Shown here one piece after another: positions 16,498-25,409 of a stretch of 64,000 nucleotides of DNA (position 1 is its first letter; every line of letters starts with the position of its first letter). The stretch comes from Flavobacteriaceae bacterium (GTDB lineage Bacteria; Bacteroidota; Bacteroidia; Flavobacteriales; Flavobacteriaceae), in NCBI GenBank assembly GCA_002707025.1, contig PALG01000005.1:3900-67899 (forward strand). Reading direction: 5' to 3'. The notes beneath the pieces are model-generated. The model was given only the letters and a program-made list of their open reading frames with translations. It made no database searches and was not told the origin of the DNA. The translations under genes and the position numbers were made by a program.

Positions 16498-17715
16498 TTA
16501 ACTAAGCATCGATTTTGCCTTTTTAACCGCTTCTACCAATTTATCGATCTCTTCTTTGGTGTTATAGAATGAAAAAGAGGCACGAACCGTGCCAGGGATT
16601 TTGTAAAACTGCATCACAGGCTGTGCACAATGATGCCCAGTCCTTACAGCAATGCCCAGTTTGTCAACAATAGTTCCTATATCGTAAGGGTGAATATCTT
16701 TGATGTTGAAAGAAACCACCGAAGTCTTTTTCTTGGAGGTTCCGTAAATTTTCAATCCTTCTATTTTCAGCAATTCTTGGGTAGCATAGTGCAACAATTC
16801 TTTTTCATAGGCTTCAATTTCATCAAAACCTATGCTATTTAAATAATCTACCGCTGCTCCAAAGGCGATGCCTCCACAAATATTAGGGGTTCCTGCTTCA
16901 AATTTATGGGGCAATTCGGCATAGGTGGTTTTTTCAAAAGTCACTTCCTTAATCATTTCCCCTCCTCCTTGGTAAGGAGGAAGCTTCTCTAGCCACTGTT
17001 TTTTCCCATAAAGAATTCCTACTCCGGTAGGACCACACATTTTATGCGCTGAAGTGACGTAAAAATCGACGTCCAATTCAGCCAAGTTAGGTTTTTCATG
17101 AGCGCAGGATTGGGCTCCATCGACTAATACCGCCGCTCCCTTTGCATGGGCTTTGTCAATTATTTCAGCAATGGGATTGATAGTCCCCAAAGCATTAGAG
17201 ACATGGTTAATAAAAACCAATTGGGTCTTTTCTGAAAGTAACGCTTCAAAAGCATCCATTACCAACTCGCCTGCCTCGTTCATAGGAATTACTTTTAAAA
17301 TAGCCCCCGTTTTTTCACACAACATCTGCCAAGGCACAATATTGGAATGATGTTCTAAGGCCGAAACCAATACTTCATCCCCTTTTTTTAAAAAATTTGC
17401 AAAACCATGAGCCACCAAGTTGATACCATGGGTAGTCCCAGAAGTAAAAATCACTTCTTCTGGATGAAGGATTTGAAAATGCTTTTGAATTTTTCTTCTA
17501 GCGGCTTCATAAGCATCTGTAGCTTCCTGAGATAACGTATGTACTCCACGGTGGATATTCGCGTTGTAATGCGAATAATAATCGACCATACAGTCGATCA
17601 CTGCTTGAGGCTTTTGGGAAGTTGCTGCATTGTCAAAATATACCAAAGGATACCCATTGACTTTTCGTTGAAGTATGGGAAAGTCTTGGCGTATTTTTTC
17701 TACATTAAATGTCAC
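16498..17715 (-). CDS. sufS: Cysteine desulfurase SufS
   Basis: A 405-residue type II (SufS) PLP-dependent desulfurase that takes sulfur from cysteine for Fe-S assembly. The PLP lysine is Lys225 in YVTSAHKMCGPTGVG and the persulfide Cys is Cys363 in VRTGHHCAQPVM; the GTTHGINLVA, EHHSNIVPWQ and VDGAQS motifs are all present. The length matches the family. It starts 12 bases after the sufD stop. Its acceptor SufE is two genes downstream. Confidence 0.96.
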   Translation of the reverse strand: MTFNVEKIRQDFPILQRKVNGYPLVYFDNAATSQKPQAVIDCMVDYYSHYNANIHRGVHTLSQEATDAYEAARRKIQKHFQILHPEEVIFTSGTTHGINLVAHGFANFLKKGDEVLVSALEHHSNIVPWQMLCEKTGAILKVIPMNEAGELVMDAFEALLSEKTQLVFINHVSNALGTINPIAEIIDKAHAKGAAVLVDGAQSCAHEKPNLAELDVDFYVTSAHKMCGPTGVGILYGKKQWLEKLPPYQGGGEMIKEVTFEKTTYAELPHKFEAGTPNICGGIAFGAAVDYLNSIGFDEIEAYEKELLHYATQELLKIEGLKIYGTSKKKTSVVSFNIKDIHPYDIGTIVDKLGIAVRTGHHCAQPVMQFYKIPGTVRASFSFYNTKEEIDKLVEAVKKAKSMLS

Positions 17716-17727
17716 CGCAATTCTTTT

Positions 17728-19041
17728 TTAAAGATCGAATCCTAAGCTTACCCCTATTTTCTTGGCGATCAGCAAATTGATTCGTTTTTTCAATTCAGGG
17801 ATTTTTACACTTTCCAACACATTATTGGCAAAAGCATACATCAATAAAGCACGTGCTTCTTTTTTGCCAATTCCGCGGGAACGCAGATAAAACATCGCAT
17901 CCTCATCTAGCTGCCCAATGGTACAACCATGCGAACATTTTACATCGTCTGCAAAGATTTCCAATTGCGGCTTGGCATTAATAGTAGCCTTATCGCTAAT
18001 TAAGATATTATTATTCTGCTGAAAGGCATCCAGTTTTTGGGCATCTTTCTCTACGTACACTTTTCCGTTGAAAACACCGGTAGAGCGATCATCAAAAATA
18101 CCTTTGTAATCCTGATGACTCTCACAGTTGGGAGCAATGTGGTGTACTAACGTATTGTGGTCCACATGCTGTTTGTCTTCCAAAATAGTAATCCCTTTCA
18201 GTATCGAATCACAATGTTCTCCGTACTGATAATAATTTAGGTTGTTGCGTATTAACTTTCCACCAAATGAAAAAGTATGCACACTGCACACACTATCCCG
18301 TTCTTGTTTGATGTAAGTACTATCAATTAAAGAAGCGGATGGCAGGTCGTTCTGAATTTTATAATAATCGATATAGGCCCTTTTTTCAGCAAATATTTCG
18401 GTTACTGAATTTGTTAGCACCGGATTTCCTGAAAGACTTTGATGTCTTTCAATGATTTGAATGTGAGCGTTTTCACCCACCACTACCAAATTACGTGGCT
18501 GAAGCATTAAAGCCGCTTCAGAACCCGTATAGAAATTTACAATCTCTACAGGTTTTTCTACTTCTTTGTGGTTTGGAATATAGATATAAGCCCCTTCTTT
18601 GGCAAAAGCCGTATTGAGGGAAGTCAAACTTTCCTCTTTAGCAACTTTATTGAAATAGGTTTCAATAACGGGCTTGTATTTATCTTTGCTCAACGCTGCA
18701 GAAAGTAGACAGATATCCATTCCTTCATGCGTGGTGGAGGACAAAAAAGAACTATATACGCCATCGACAAATACAATTTTGTACGTATCGACTTCGTGAA
18801 GAAAATACTTTTTAACGTCCTTAAATTCAATGGATGATTCCTGCTTCGGGAAAATACTGTAATCCTCCTTCAACAGAGAATTTAAAGAGGTATATTTCCA
18901 AGCTTCTTCTTTTTTGGAAGGAAATCCTTTGGTTTCAAAATTTTTAATGGCATGGTTTCGAAGTTCGTGAATAGGAGAATCTTCCTGCAAATAATCTTCG
19001 AAGGCCAAATATGATGATATCAGTTTGTCTTTTAAGCTCAT
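17728..19041 (-). CDS. sufD: Fe-S cluster assembly protein SufD
   Basis: A 437-residue SufD subunit of the SufBC2D scaffold. The N-terminal part has FPSKKEEAWKYTSL. The C-terminal beta-helix carries the conserved HIAPNCESHQDYKGIF, FNGKVYV and CSHGCTIGQLDEDAMFYL segments. SufD pairs with SufB to form the cluster-building interface and docks SufC. It begins 2 bases after sufC ends, in the standard Bacteroidota order sufC-sufD-sufS. Confidence 0.96.
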   Translation of the reverse strand: MSLKDKLISSYLAFEDYLQEDSPIHELRNHAIKNFETKGFPSKKEEAWKYTSLNSLLKEDYSIFPKQESSIEFKDVKKYFLHEVDTYKIVFVDGVYSSFLSSTTHEGMDICLLSAALSKDKYKPVIETYFNKVAKEESLTSLNTAFAKEGAYIYIPNHKEVEKPVEIVNFYTGSEAALMLQPRNLVVVGENAHIQIIERHQSLSGNPVLTNSVTEIFAEKRAYIDYYKIQNDLPSASLIDSTYIKQERDSVCSVHTFSFGGKLIRNNLNYYQYGEHCDSILKGITILEDKQHVDHNTLVHHIAPNCESHQDYKGIFDDRSTGVFNGKVYVEKDAQKLDAFQQNNNILISDKATINAKPQLEIFADDVKCSHGCTIGQLDEDAMFYLRSRGIGKKEARALLMYAFANNVLESVKIPELKKRINLLIAKKIGVSLGFDL

Positions 19042-19043
19042 AG

Positions 19044-19796
19044 TTAAGCTTTTACTTCTTCTTTAATCCAATCGTATCCTTTTTCTTCTAACTCGTAAGC
19101 CAATTCCTTGGTGCCAGACTTTACGATTTTACCGTCTAACAATACATGTACAAAATCGGGAACAATATAATCCAACAGTCGCTGATAGTGGGTAATCACA
19201 ATGACAGCATTTTCTGGACTTCTTAGCTTATTCACTCCATTGGCTACAATTTTCAGGGCATCGATATCTAGCCCGGAATCGGTTTCATCCAAAATAGCCA
19301 ACTTGGGTTCCATCATGGCCATTTGAAAGATTTCATTTCGTTTCTTTTCCCCTCCAGAAAACCCTTCATTTAAAGAGCGGGAAAGAAACTTTCGATCGAT
19401 ATCCAACAAATCGGCCTTTTCTTTTATTTTTTTCAGCATTTCACCCGCGGGCATGTCTTCCATGCCCTGAGCCTTTCGGGTTTCATTGATAGCCGTTTTG
19501 ATAAAATTCGTGACCGTGACCCCCGGGATTTCCACAGGGTATTGAAAAGAAAGAAAAATGCCTTTATGCGCTCTTTCTTCGGGATCCAACTCGTTGATAT
19601 CTTCCCCATCCAACAACACATCCCCTTGGGTTACGTCGAAATCTTCATTACCGGCTATGACGGATGCGAAGGTACTTTTCCCAGAACCATTAGGACCCAT
19701 GATTGCATGAACCTCCCCCGGTTTTACATGAAGGTCAATTCCTTTTAAAATATCTTTATCTTCTACACTGGCGTGTAAATTCTTAATCTGTAGCAT
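19044..19796 (-). CDS. sufC: Fe-S cluster assembly ATPase SufC
   Basis: A 250-residue ABC-type ATPase of the Suf scaffold. Walker A is GPNGSGKST (residues 34-42), the Q-loop is in LSFQYPVEIPGVTV, the SufC-specific signature is LNEGFSGGEKKRNEI, and Walker B is LAILDETDSGLD. It drives conformational change of SufB-SufD during cluster assembly in the cytosol. It sits 2 bases after the small lipoprotein gene and 2 bases before sufD. Confidence 0.97.
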   Translation of the reverse strand: MLQIKNLHASVEDKDILKGIDLHVKPGEVHAIMGPNGSGKSTFASVIAGNEDFDVTQGDVLLDGEDINELDPEERAHKGIFLSFQYPVEIPGVTVTNFIKTAINETRKAQGMEDMPAGEMLKKIKEKADLLDIDRKFLSRSLNEGFSGGEKKRNEIFQMAMMEPKLAILDETDSGLDIDALKIVANGVNKLRSPENAVIVITHYQRLLDYIVPDFVHVLLDGKIVKSGTKELAYELEEKGYDWIKEEVKA

Positions 19797-19798
19797 AC

Positions 19799-20224
19799 TT
19801 AACTTTTCGATTCTTCAATTTTTATATCGGCTTCTGCAGGAGCACTTCCTACAGAAACAATTTCTTTTATGGTAATGATTTGTTCCCAAACTTCCTTCCC
19901 TTCATCCAGTGCGGGGTTTCTTTGTACCTCACCAATTACTACTACAGGAACCATATCATACTCTTCTTTTTTTATACTGGAAATTCTTTCACCCAGCTCT
20001 TTGGCCATATCGTCTAGGGTAACTGCATAAATAAATTGATTGCCTTTTAAAACCGCCCCATCTTCAGAATAAAAATATTCCCCAGTGTAAGAAGTATACT
20101 TGGAGTCCATCAGTTTCTGACTGTTTTCCTCGCTTTGACTTGAGGCTTCTTTACTTTCAGAATTCTTACAAGAAAATGTTGCAAGGGCTACAAACAACAT
20201 TGCAAAAAACATACTTTTTTTCAT
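19799..20224 (-). CDS. Small lipoprotein inside the suf operon
   Basis: A 141-residue predicted lipoprotein: signal MKKSMFFAMLFVALATFSC, lipobox Cys19, then a Ser/Glu-rich linker (to about residue 40) and a compact domain (about 45-135) with TGEYFYSEDGAVLKGNQFIY and MVPVVVIGEVQRNP. I do not recognise the family. It is packed between sufB (16-base gap) and sufC (2-base gap), so it must be co-expressed with them. A cytosolic Suf role is unlikely given the export signal. It may be an envelope protein tied to iron or oxidative stress by co-regulation only. Confidence 0.72.
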   Translation of the reverse strand: MKKSMFFAMLFVALATFSCKNSESKEASSQSEENSQKLMDSKYTSYTGEYFYSEDGAVLKGNQFIYAVTLDDMAKELGERISSIKKEEYDMVPVVVIGEVQRNPALDEGKEVWEQIITIKEIVSVGSAPAEADIKIEESKS

Positions 20225-20240
20225 GATGCATTATATTTAG

Positions 20241-21688
20241 TTATCCTACTGATCCTTCTAAACTAATTTCCAATAGTTTTTGGGCTTCTACAGCAAATTC
20301 CATAGGAAGTTTATTTAAAACTTCCTTACTGAAACCATTAACAATTAAGGCAATCGCTTTTTCAGTATCAATACCCCTTTGATTGCAATAAAAAATTTGG
20401 TCTTCCCCAATTTTACTCGTAGTAGCCTCATGCTCTATTTGGGCCGATTTATTACTGGCCTCAATATATGGGAAGGTATGGGCCCCACAATTATTTCCCA
20501 TCAACAAGGAATCACACTGCGAAAAGTTTCTCGCATTTTCGGCACGTGGATTGATTTTTACCAAGCCCCGGTAACTATTTTGAGATTTTCCTGCGGAAAT
20601 TCCTTTTGATATGATCGTGCTTCGCGTATTTTTCCCTAAGTGAACCATTTTGGTTCCGGTATCTGCCTGTTGGTAGTTATTGGTCACAGCAATGGAATAA
20701 AATTCACCAATGGAATTATCCCCTTTTAGAATACAGCTGGGATATTTCCAAGTTACAGCACTCCCTGTTTCTACTTGTGTCCAGGATATTTTTGCGTTTT
20801 TCTCACACAGCCCTCTTTGGTGACAAAGTTATACACGCCCCCTTTCCCGTCCTTTCCACCGGGGAACCAATTTTGAACGGTAGAATACTTAATTTCAGCA
20901 TTGTCCAAGGCGATAAGTTCGACCACCGCTGCATGCAATTGGTTTTCATCCCGCATGGGTGCTGTACAGCCTTCTAGATAACTTACATAACTGCTATCTT
21001 CTGCAATCACCAAAGTACGCTCAAACTGTCCTGTTCCTGCCTGATTAATTCTGAAATAGGTGGAAAGTTCCATGGGGCATCGCACGCCTTTGGGAATGTA
21101 ACAAAACGAACCATCACTAAAAACAGCGCTGTTTAAGGCCGCATAAAAGTTATCTGTTTTGGGAACCACAGAACCTATGTATTTTTTTACGAGTTCTGGA
21201 TGCTTTTTGATGGCTTCGGAAATGGAACAGAATATAATTCCTTTTTCGGCTAAGGTTTCTTTAAAAGTAGTGGCCACGGAAACCGAATCCATCACGATAT
21301 CCACAGCAACACCCGCCAATTTTTTCTGCTCGTCGAGCGAAATACCCAATTTATTGAACGTTTCCAGCAATTCGGGATCTACCTCATCCAAGCTTTCGTA
21401 TTTCGGCTTTTTTGAAGGAGCCGAATAATAAGAAATATTCTGAAAGTTAGGCTTCTCATAGGTTACATTGGCCCATTCAGGCTCTTCCATTTCTTGCCAA
21501 ACCCTGAAGGCTTCCAATCGCCATTCGGTCATCCATTCGGGTTCCTCTTTCTTTTTCGATATGGCCCTTACAATATCTTCGTTTAGACCTACCGGAAAGG
21601 TTTCCGATTCAATATCGGTATAAAACCCATACTCGTATTCTTTGGTCTCGAGTTCTTTTTTTAAATCGTCTTCAGTAAACTTTCCCAT
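20241..21688 (-). pseudogene. sufB: sufB, interrupted by a one-base frameshift
   Basis: The N-terminal part (20771-21688) begins [22 protein letters not shown] and runs as normal SufB to FVTKEG. The frame then goes off and ends at 20771. The next frame continues in register with [17 protein letters not shown] and on to the native C-terminus at 20241 ([10 protein letters not shown]). Adding one A on the minus strand at the AAA run (plus-strand T-run 20816-20818) restores [16 protein letters not shown] and gives about 482 residues, the usual SufB length. No other defect is visible. SufB is the scaffold core and no second Suf or Isc scaffold lies in the window. A sequencing error in the homopolymer is therefore the likeliest cause; a real mutation or programmed frameshift is possible. 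Confidence 0.9.
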
Positions 21689-21704
21689 TTCTTTTCAGCA
21701 ATTT

Positions 21705-22034
21705 TTAAAGTGAAAAACTTTCTCCGCAACCACAAGTTCTATTCGCATTGGGATTATTAAAAACAAATCCTTTTCCATTCAATCCGCCGCTATACTCTAG
21801 GGTGGTTCCTACCAAGTAGAGGAAACTCTTTTTATCAATGACAATTCGCACGAGATTATCTTCAAAAAGCTTATCCTCCGGAGCTTGCTCTTTGTCAAAT
21901 TTCAATTCATAAGAAAGCCCAGAACAGCCCCCGCTTTTCACCCCTACACGAACGTAATCGCTATCTGGGTTAAAGCCTTCTTCGCTCATTAACTGAACGA
22001 TTTTGGTTTTGGCGGTATCACTAACTTTAATCAT
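21705..22034 (-). CDS. sufA: Fe-S assembly A-type carrier (SufA/IscA family)
   Basis: A 109-residue HesB/IscA/SufA-family carrier with the three invariant cysteines: Cys37 in SGGCSGLSYEL and Cys101/Cys103 in NRTCGCGESFSL. These accept a nascent cluster and deliver it to apo-proteins. It is the first gene of the suf operon and ends 16 bases before sufB. I use sufA from the context; erpA/iscA-type naming cannot be excluded by sequence alone. Confidence 0.93.
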   Translation of the reverse strand: MIKVSDTAKTKIVQLMSEEGFNPDSDYVRVGVKSGGCSGLSYELKFDKEQAPEDKLFEDNLVRIVIDKKSFLYLVGTTLEYSGGLNGKGFVFNNPNANRTCGCGESFSL

Positions 22035-22061
22035 CTAAATAGATTTGTTCTAAATTATCTA

Positions 22062-22069
22062 CAAATATA
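22062..22069 (-). promoter_or_regulatory. suf operon promoter -7 box
   Basis: On the minus strand this reads TATATTTG (TAnnTTTG) 27 bases before the sufA ATG. The nearest upstream TTG is 25 bases away, slightly beyond the usual range, and lies within the inverted repeat 22078-22100. Confidence 0.5.
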
Positions 22070-22077
22070 CTGTAATT

Positions 22078-22100
22078 CCTTTGCTTATCCATAGCAAAGG
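22078..22100. promoter_or_regulatory. Inverted repeat just upstream of the suf -7 box
   Basis: CCTTTGCT and AGCAAAGG form a perfect 8-base inverted repeat around a 7-base spacer. It covers the expected -33 region of the suf promoter, where an operator would sit. It could instead be a weak hairpin after the di-heme enzyme gene, but no T-run follows on the minus strand. Confidence 0.45.
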
Positions 22101-22154
22101 AAAAATTAAACCTAATAGTGCAATAGATTTAAGTAATAATTAACAAAGAAGGGG

Positions 22155-23222
22155 TTAGGGCCTGAAATCTGGGTTGTTTATAAAGCTTGGATCTGAAAGG
22201 GAAAGTAAAAATGCTTTTAGAGCTGCTTTTTCTTCTTCCGAAAGTTGGACACCTCCTTCGCCTACTTTTTTCATAAGGGGATCTATAGTTTCCGAATACA
22301 CCAAACCTTCACTGTAATGATCAATTACTTCATCAAGGGTTTCGAAGCGACCATCATGCATATAGGGAGCTGTAAAGGCTAAGTTTCGTAAGGAAGGTGT
22401 TTTAAATTTTCCATCATCCCTGGGATCCCCAGTAACGGCACCTAACCCCTTATCTGTAAAGAATTCGTCCAGGCCATTATTGTGGAAAATATTATCGGTC
22501 CACAAAGGATTTAAAGGGTTTCCGTGGCAATGGAAACAATCGCCACGGCTTTCGTCTAAAAAAATGTCCAATCCGTTGGCCTCTGCTTCTGTAAGTGCCA
22601 CTTCGCCCCTTAAGTAGCGATCGAACTTTGAGTTGGAAGAAATTAGGGTTCTTACAAATTGTGCAATGGATTTGGAAACCATGGTAGAATCTATGGTTTT
22701 GGTTCCGAAGGCACTTTCAAACAAAGGAGGGTACACATTGGTATTTTGAAGTGATGCGACCGCATTGGGCCAAGTATTGTTCATCTCAATAGGATTGGTA
22801 ATAGGTTCGAAGGCCTGTTCTTCCAAAGAACCAGCCCTTCCATCCCAAAAGAATTTTTCACCATAATTCCATGCTGCATTATAAATAGGCATGGAATTTC
22901 GGAAACCTTCCTCTCCATTAATTCCGATACTGAAACGTCTAGGATCGGTAAAGGCATTTTGCGGTCGGTGACAGGTAGCGCAAGACTGCGTGTTATCTGC
23001 GGAAAGAATGGGGTCAAAAAAAAGTTTTTTCCCTAAGGCAATTCCTTCTTCAGAAAGGGGGTTGTCTTCCGGAATAACTGGTGGAAGGATATTTTCCTCG
23101 AAAAGGGGCGGTATTTCCAAAGAAACCGGTGTTGCTAGATATTCCTCCTCTGCTGCATCCTCCTTATTACAAGCAACAACCAGTATTGATAGAACTAATA
23201 TGACTACGACTTTTCTTTTCAT
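22155..23222 (-). CDS. Di-heme cytochrome c peroxidase / MauG family lipoprotein (MbnH-like)
   Basis: A 355-residue exported lipoprotein (lipobox VVACN, Cys18) with two c-type heme sites: CATCH (81-85) and CFHCH (229-233). The CcpA/MauG signature segments follow the family order, including FFDPILSADNTQSC, WNYGEKFFWDGRA, NPIEM and TAPYMHDGRFETL (Tyr287-Met288). Family members reduce hydrogen peroxide or oxidise tryptophan or tyrosine side chains of a partner protein. Its start overlaps the end of the MbnP-like gene (ATGA), so the two are coupled, as in known mbnP-mbnH pairs. That supports a partner-modifying role over plain peroxide scavenging, but peroxidase remains possible. Confidence 0.9.
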   Translation of the reverse strand: MKRKVVVILVLSILVVACNKEDAAEEEYLATPVSLEIPPLFEENILPPVIPEDNPLSEEGIALGKKLFFDPILSADNTQSCATCHRPQNAFTDPRRFSIGINGEEGFRNSMPIYNAAWNYGEKFFWDGRAGSLEEQAFEPITNPIEMNNTWPNAVASLQNTNVYPPLFESAFGTKTIDSTMVSKSIAQFVRTLISSNSKFDRYLRGEVALTEAEANGLDIFLDESRGDCFHCHGNPLNPLWTDNIFHNNGLDEFFTDKGLGAVTGDPRDDGKFKTPSLRNLAFTAPYMHDGRFETLDEVIDHYSEGLVYSETIDPLMKKVGEGGVQLSEEEKAALKAFLLSLSDPSFINNPDFRP

Positions 23223-24025
23223 GGTACTGTAGTAGCGCCTAGACCAAATACTCCATTTTTTCCATTTTGATACATCAAGATCTGGGCTTCATAGTTAGGC
23301 ATTAAAACGGTATAATATTGAGTTAAGTCCCATGTATTAGGGTTTTTGAACCATTCGGCTACGTTCATATCAATTTCAATGCCGGTCTCAGCAGTAATGT
23401 TGATTTCTCCCAAGTTCACTTCAAAAGAGGTATCCTCCAATAATTCTAAAGTATCCGGACCCGGAGGCAAGGTTGTATGCTTATTTGCTCGAATAGTATG
23501 GTATTGAAAATTTACTTCATCGGTCGTTCCTGCAGCAAGGTATTTTCCTTCCATTCTCATGTAGTGATACCCTCCCCCAAGCATGTCGGGAACATTCCAG
23601 CCTCCGTCGGCCGAATTTAGGTCGGGGTAATTTCCGGAATTATCTTCATCATCAAAACCAAACGTAAAAGAAACGGTATAGGCCCCTTCGGGAAGCAACA
23701 CATTTGGTGTAAACGACAAATTTTGGCCTTCCCTAACATTTACGAGGTTGTAATCTTCTGCACTGTACACAGTACCATCTTGAGCGGTAAAGGTAATATC
23801 GGATATTAGGTACACCAGTTTCGAAAGTGTAAGGGTCTCTCCATGGGCATTTACATAGGAAGTTTGATCAAAATCGGAATTTTGAATTTGACTTCCGTCC
23901 CAATAGTGAGAAAAAGTAAAAACTACGTTAACTTCCTGCGGAGTTGTTCCAGCATCATCATCGCTATTACACCCTGTAAGCATTGCCAGTCCAAGGCAAA
24001 GCATCAAAACCTTAAAAAACTTCAT
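23219..24025 (-). CDS. MbnP-like copper-binding lipoprotein
   Basis: A 268-residue lipoprotein (lipobox MLTGC, Cys19) of the MbnP-like family. Visible family traits: VVFTFSHYWDG near the start, LSKLVYLISDI, the Gly-rich GGWNVPDMLGGGYHYMRMEG at about 145-165, and a His-containing strand FQYHTIRANKH. In the methanotroph pair, MbnP binds copper and contains a kynurenine made from tryptophan by the di-heme enzyme MbnH. Here the downstream gene is a di-heme enzyme overlapping by 4 bases. Copper binding and tryptophan modification are inferred; candidate Trp residues include those in HYWDG and GGWNV. Confidence 0.8.
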   Translation of the reverse strand: MKFFKVLMLCLGLAMLTGCNSDDDAGTTPQEVNVVFTFSHYWDGSQIQNSDFDQTSYVNAHGETLTLSKLVYLISDITFTAQDGTVYSAEDYNLVNVREGQNLSFTPNVLLPEGAYTVSFTFGFDDEDNSGNYPDLNSADGGWNVPDMLGGGYHYMRMEGKYLAAGTTDEVNFQYHTIRANKHTTLPPGPDTLELLEDTSFEVNLGEINITAETGIEIDMNVAEWFKNPNTWDLTQYYTVLMPNYEAQILMYQNGKNGVFGLGATTVP

Positions 24026-24043
24026 ACATTCTATTTTAAAAAT

Positions 24044-25402
24044 TTATTTGATATTCACTATTAAAAAGTCTTTTAGACCTTTATTGACGGGAATATCGCC
24101 GTCGTCACTTTCGGTATTACCCACTAAAATAATGGTATTATCCAACGCCTCTATGGCATCTTCCCCAAAATCAAGGTTACTTCCTCCAACGGATTTTTCA
24201 AAAATAAGGTTCTTGTTTGCGTCCATAATCCCTATCCAAGCATCATTTTCCCCATTATTAAAAGAAATGTCTTGATCATTACTTCGGGTAGAACCCGACA
24301 ACAAATAATTGTTATTTGAGATAGGATAAATTCCTTTTCCTGTGTCAAATTGAGAACCTCCAAAGCTTTTTTCTGAAAGTAGCATTCCCCCTGCAGACAT
24401 TTCCACTACCCAAATATCGGCGTTCCCATAATTGTTGGATACATCCATATCATCGCTTCGGGTATCACCAATGAGAAAATAATTTCCTGTTTCGGTAGGA
24501 GCGACTCCATATCCTACATCCACTCCTGTCCCGCCAAAAGATTTGGTCCAAACCTTGTCTCCGTTGGCTGCAACCTTCACAGCCCAGAAATCGTAACTTC
24601 CTTTACTATCGGTAATATCAAAATCTTCACTCTCGGAAGAACCCATCAATAAGAAATCCCCATCGGGCATTTCCAATGCTTTATAGCTTCGGTCGTTATT
24701 GGACCCCCCAAAGTAACGTTTCCAAACAAAGGCACCCGAGGCGTCCATTTTAATGCACCAGTATTCCCCAACCCCATGTAATGTTTCAGCTCCCGATCGA
24801 TCTTCATTACCTTCGCCTCCACTGGCTGAAACGTCGAAATATCCTGTGACAAAATATCCGCCATCTGAGGTTTCAAATGCATCAAAAGATTGATCACTTC
24901 CCCCATAGCCAAAATTTTGACACCATTCTTCCTCTCCTTCAGCATTTAACTTCAGCAACCAATAATCGTGAAAACCGCTATTACTATTGGAACCACAATT
25001 ATTTCCCCGACTATATCCCGTAACCAGATATCCTCCCTCTGATGTATTGGCAATATGGGTTGCTATTTCATCTTCTTCGGTACCATAGGTTTTATCCCAT
25101 AAAACCGTTCCGGTCCCACTTATTTTAACAATCCAATAATCGGCATCGGTAGTGGTTTTACCAGTTACATCCCCATCATTGCTATAGGTAGTTCCTGCTA
25201 CGATATAATTTCCATCTTGGGTGGCGACAATTGAATTGGCTTGATCGACCCCGCTTCCGCCTAGGGATTTCACCCAAACAATTTCACCTACATATTCAAT
25301 AGGGGTGGGTTCCGTTTCCATTACTTCACCTTCATCCTTATTACAGGCCATGAAGAGTAATGATAACAGTAGAATAGCTATGGTATTTCTTTGTAGAATC
25401 AC
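24044..25402 (-). CDS. Beta-propeller-like repeat lipoprotein
   Basis: A 452-residue lipoprotein (lipobox LLFMACN, Cys20) made of about seven imperfect repeats of 50-60 residues. A typical unit reads WVKSLGGSGVDQANSI followed by GNYIVAGTT and DYWIVKI, so each unit has a K-x-(F/Y/L)-GG-S segment, an IL(V/S)G(S/N)T strand and a D-x-W-(I/L)-(V/I)-K strand. This resembles SBBP-type propeller repeats. No catalytic residues are evident. It is the second gene of the operon ending in the MbnP/di-heme pair (18-base gap to the MbnP gene) and is probably an extracytoplasmic binding or scaffold protein. Confidence 0.75.
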   Translation of the reverse strand: MILQRNTIAILLLSLLFMACNKDEGEVMETEPTPIEYVGEIVWVKSLGGSGVDQANSIVATQDGNYIVAGTTYSNDGDVTGKTTTDADYWIVKISGTGTVLWDKTYGTEEDEIATHIANTSEGGYLVTGYSRGNNCGSNSNSGFHDYWLLKLNAEGEEEWCQNFGYGGSDQSFDAFETSDGGYFVTGYFDVSASGGEGNEDRSGAETLHGVGEYWCIKMDASGAFVWKRYFGGSNNDRSYKALEMPDGDFLLMGSSESEDFDITDSKGSYDFWAVKVAANGDKVWTKSFGGTGVDVGYGVAPTETGNYFLIGDTRSDDMDVSNNYGNADIWVVEMSAGGMLLSEKSFGGSQFDTGKGIYPISNNNYLLSGSTRSNDQDISFNNGENDAWIGIMDANKNLIFEKSVGGSNLDFGEDAIEALDNTIILVGNTESDDGDIPVNKGLKDFLIVNIK

Positions 25403-25409
25403 GTTTGCG

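Noticed and set aside
22155-23222. Plain cytochrome c peroxidase for peroxide defence
   Set aside because: Not excluded, but the overlap with an MbnP-like gene makes a partner-modifying role more likely; kept as an alternative in the annotation.
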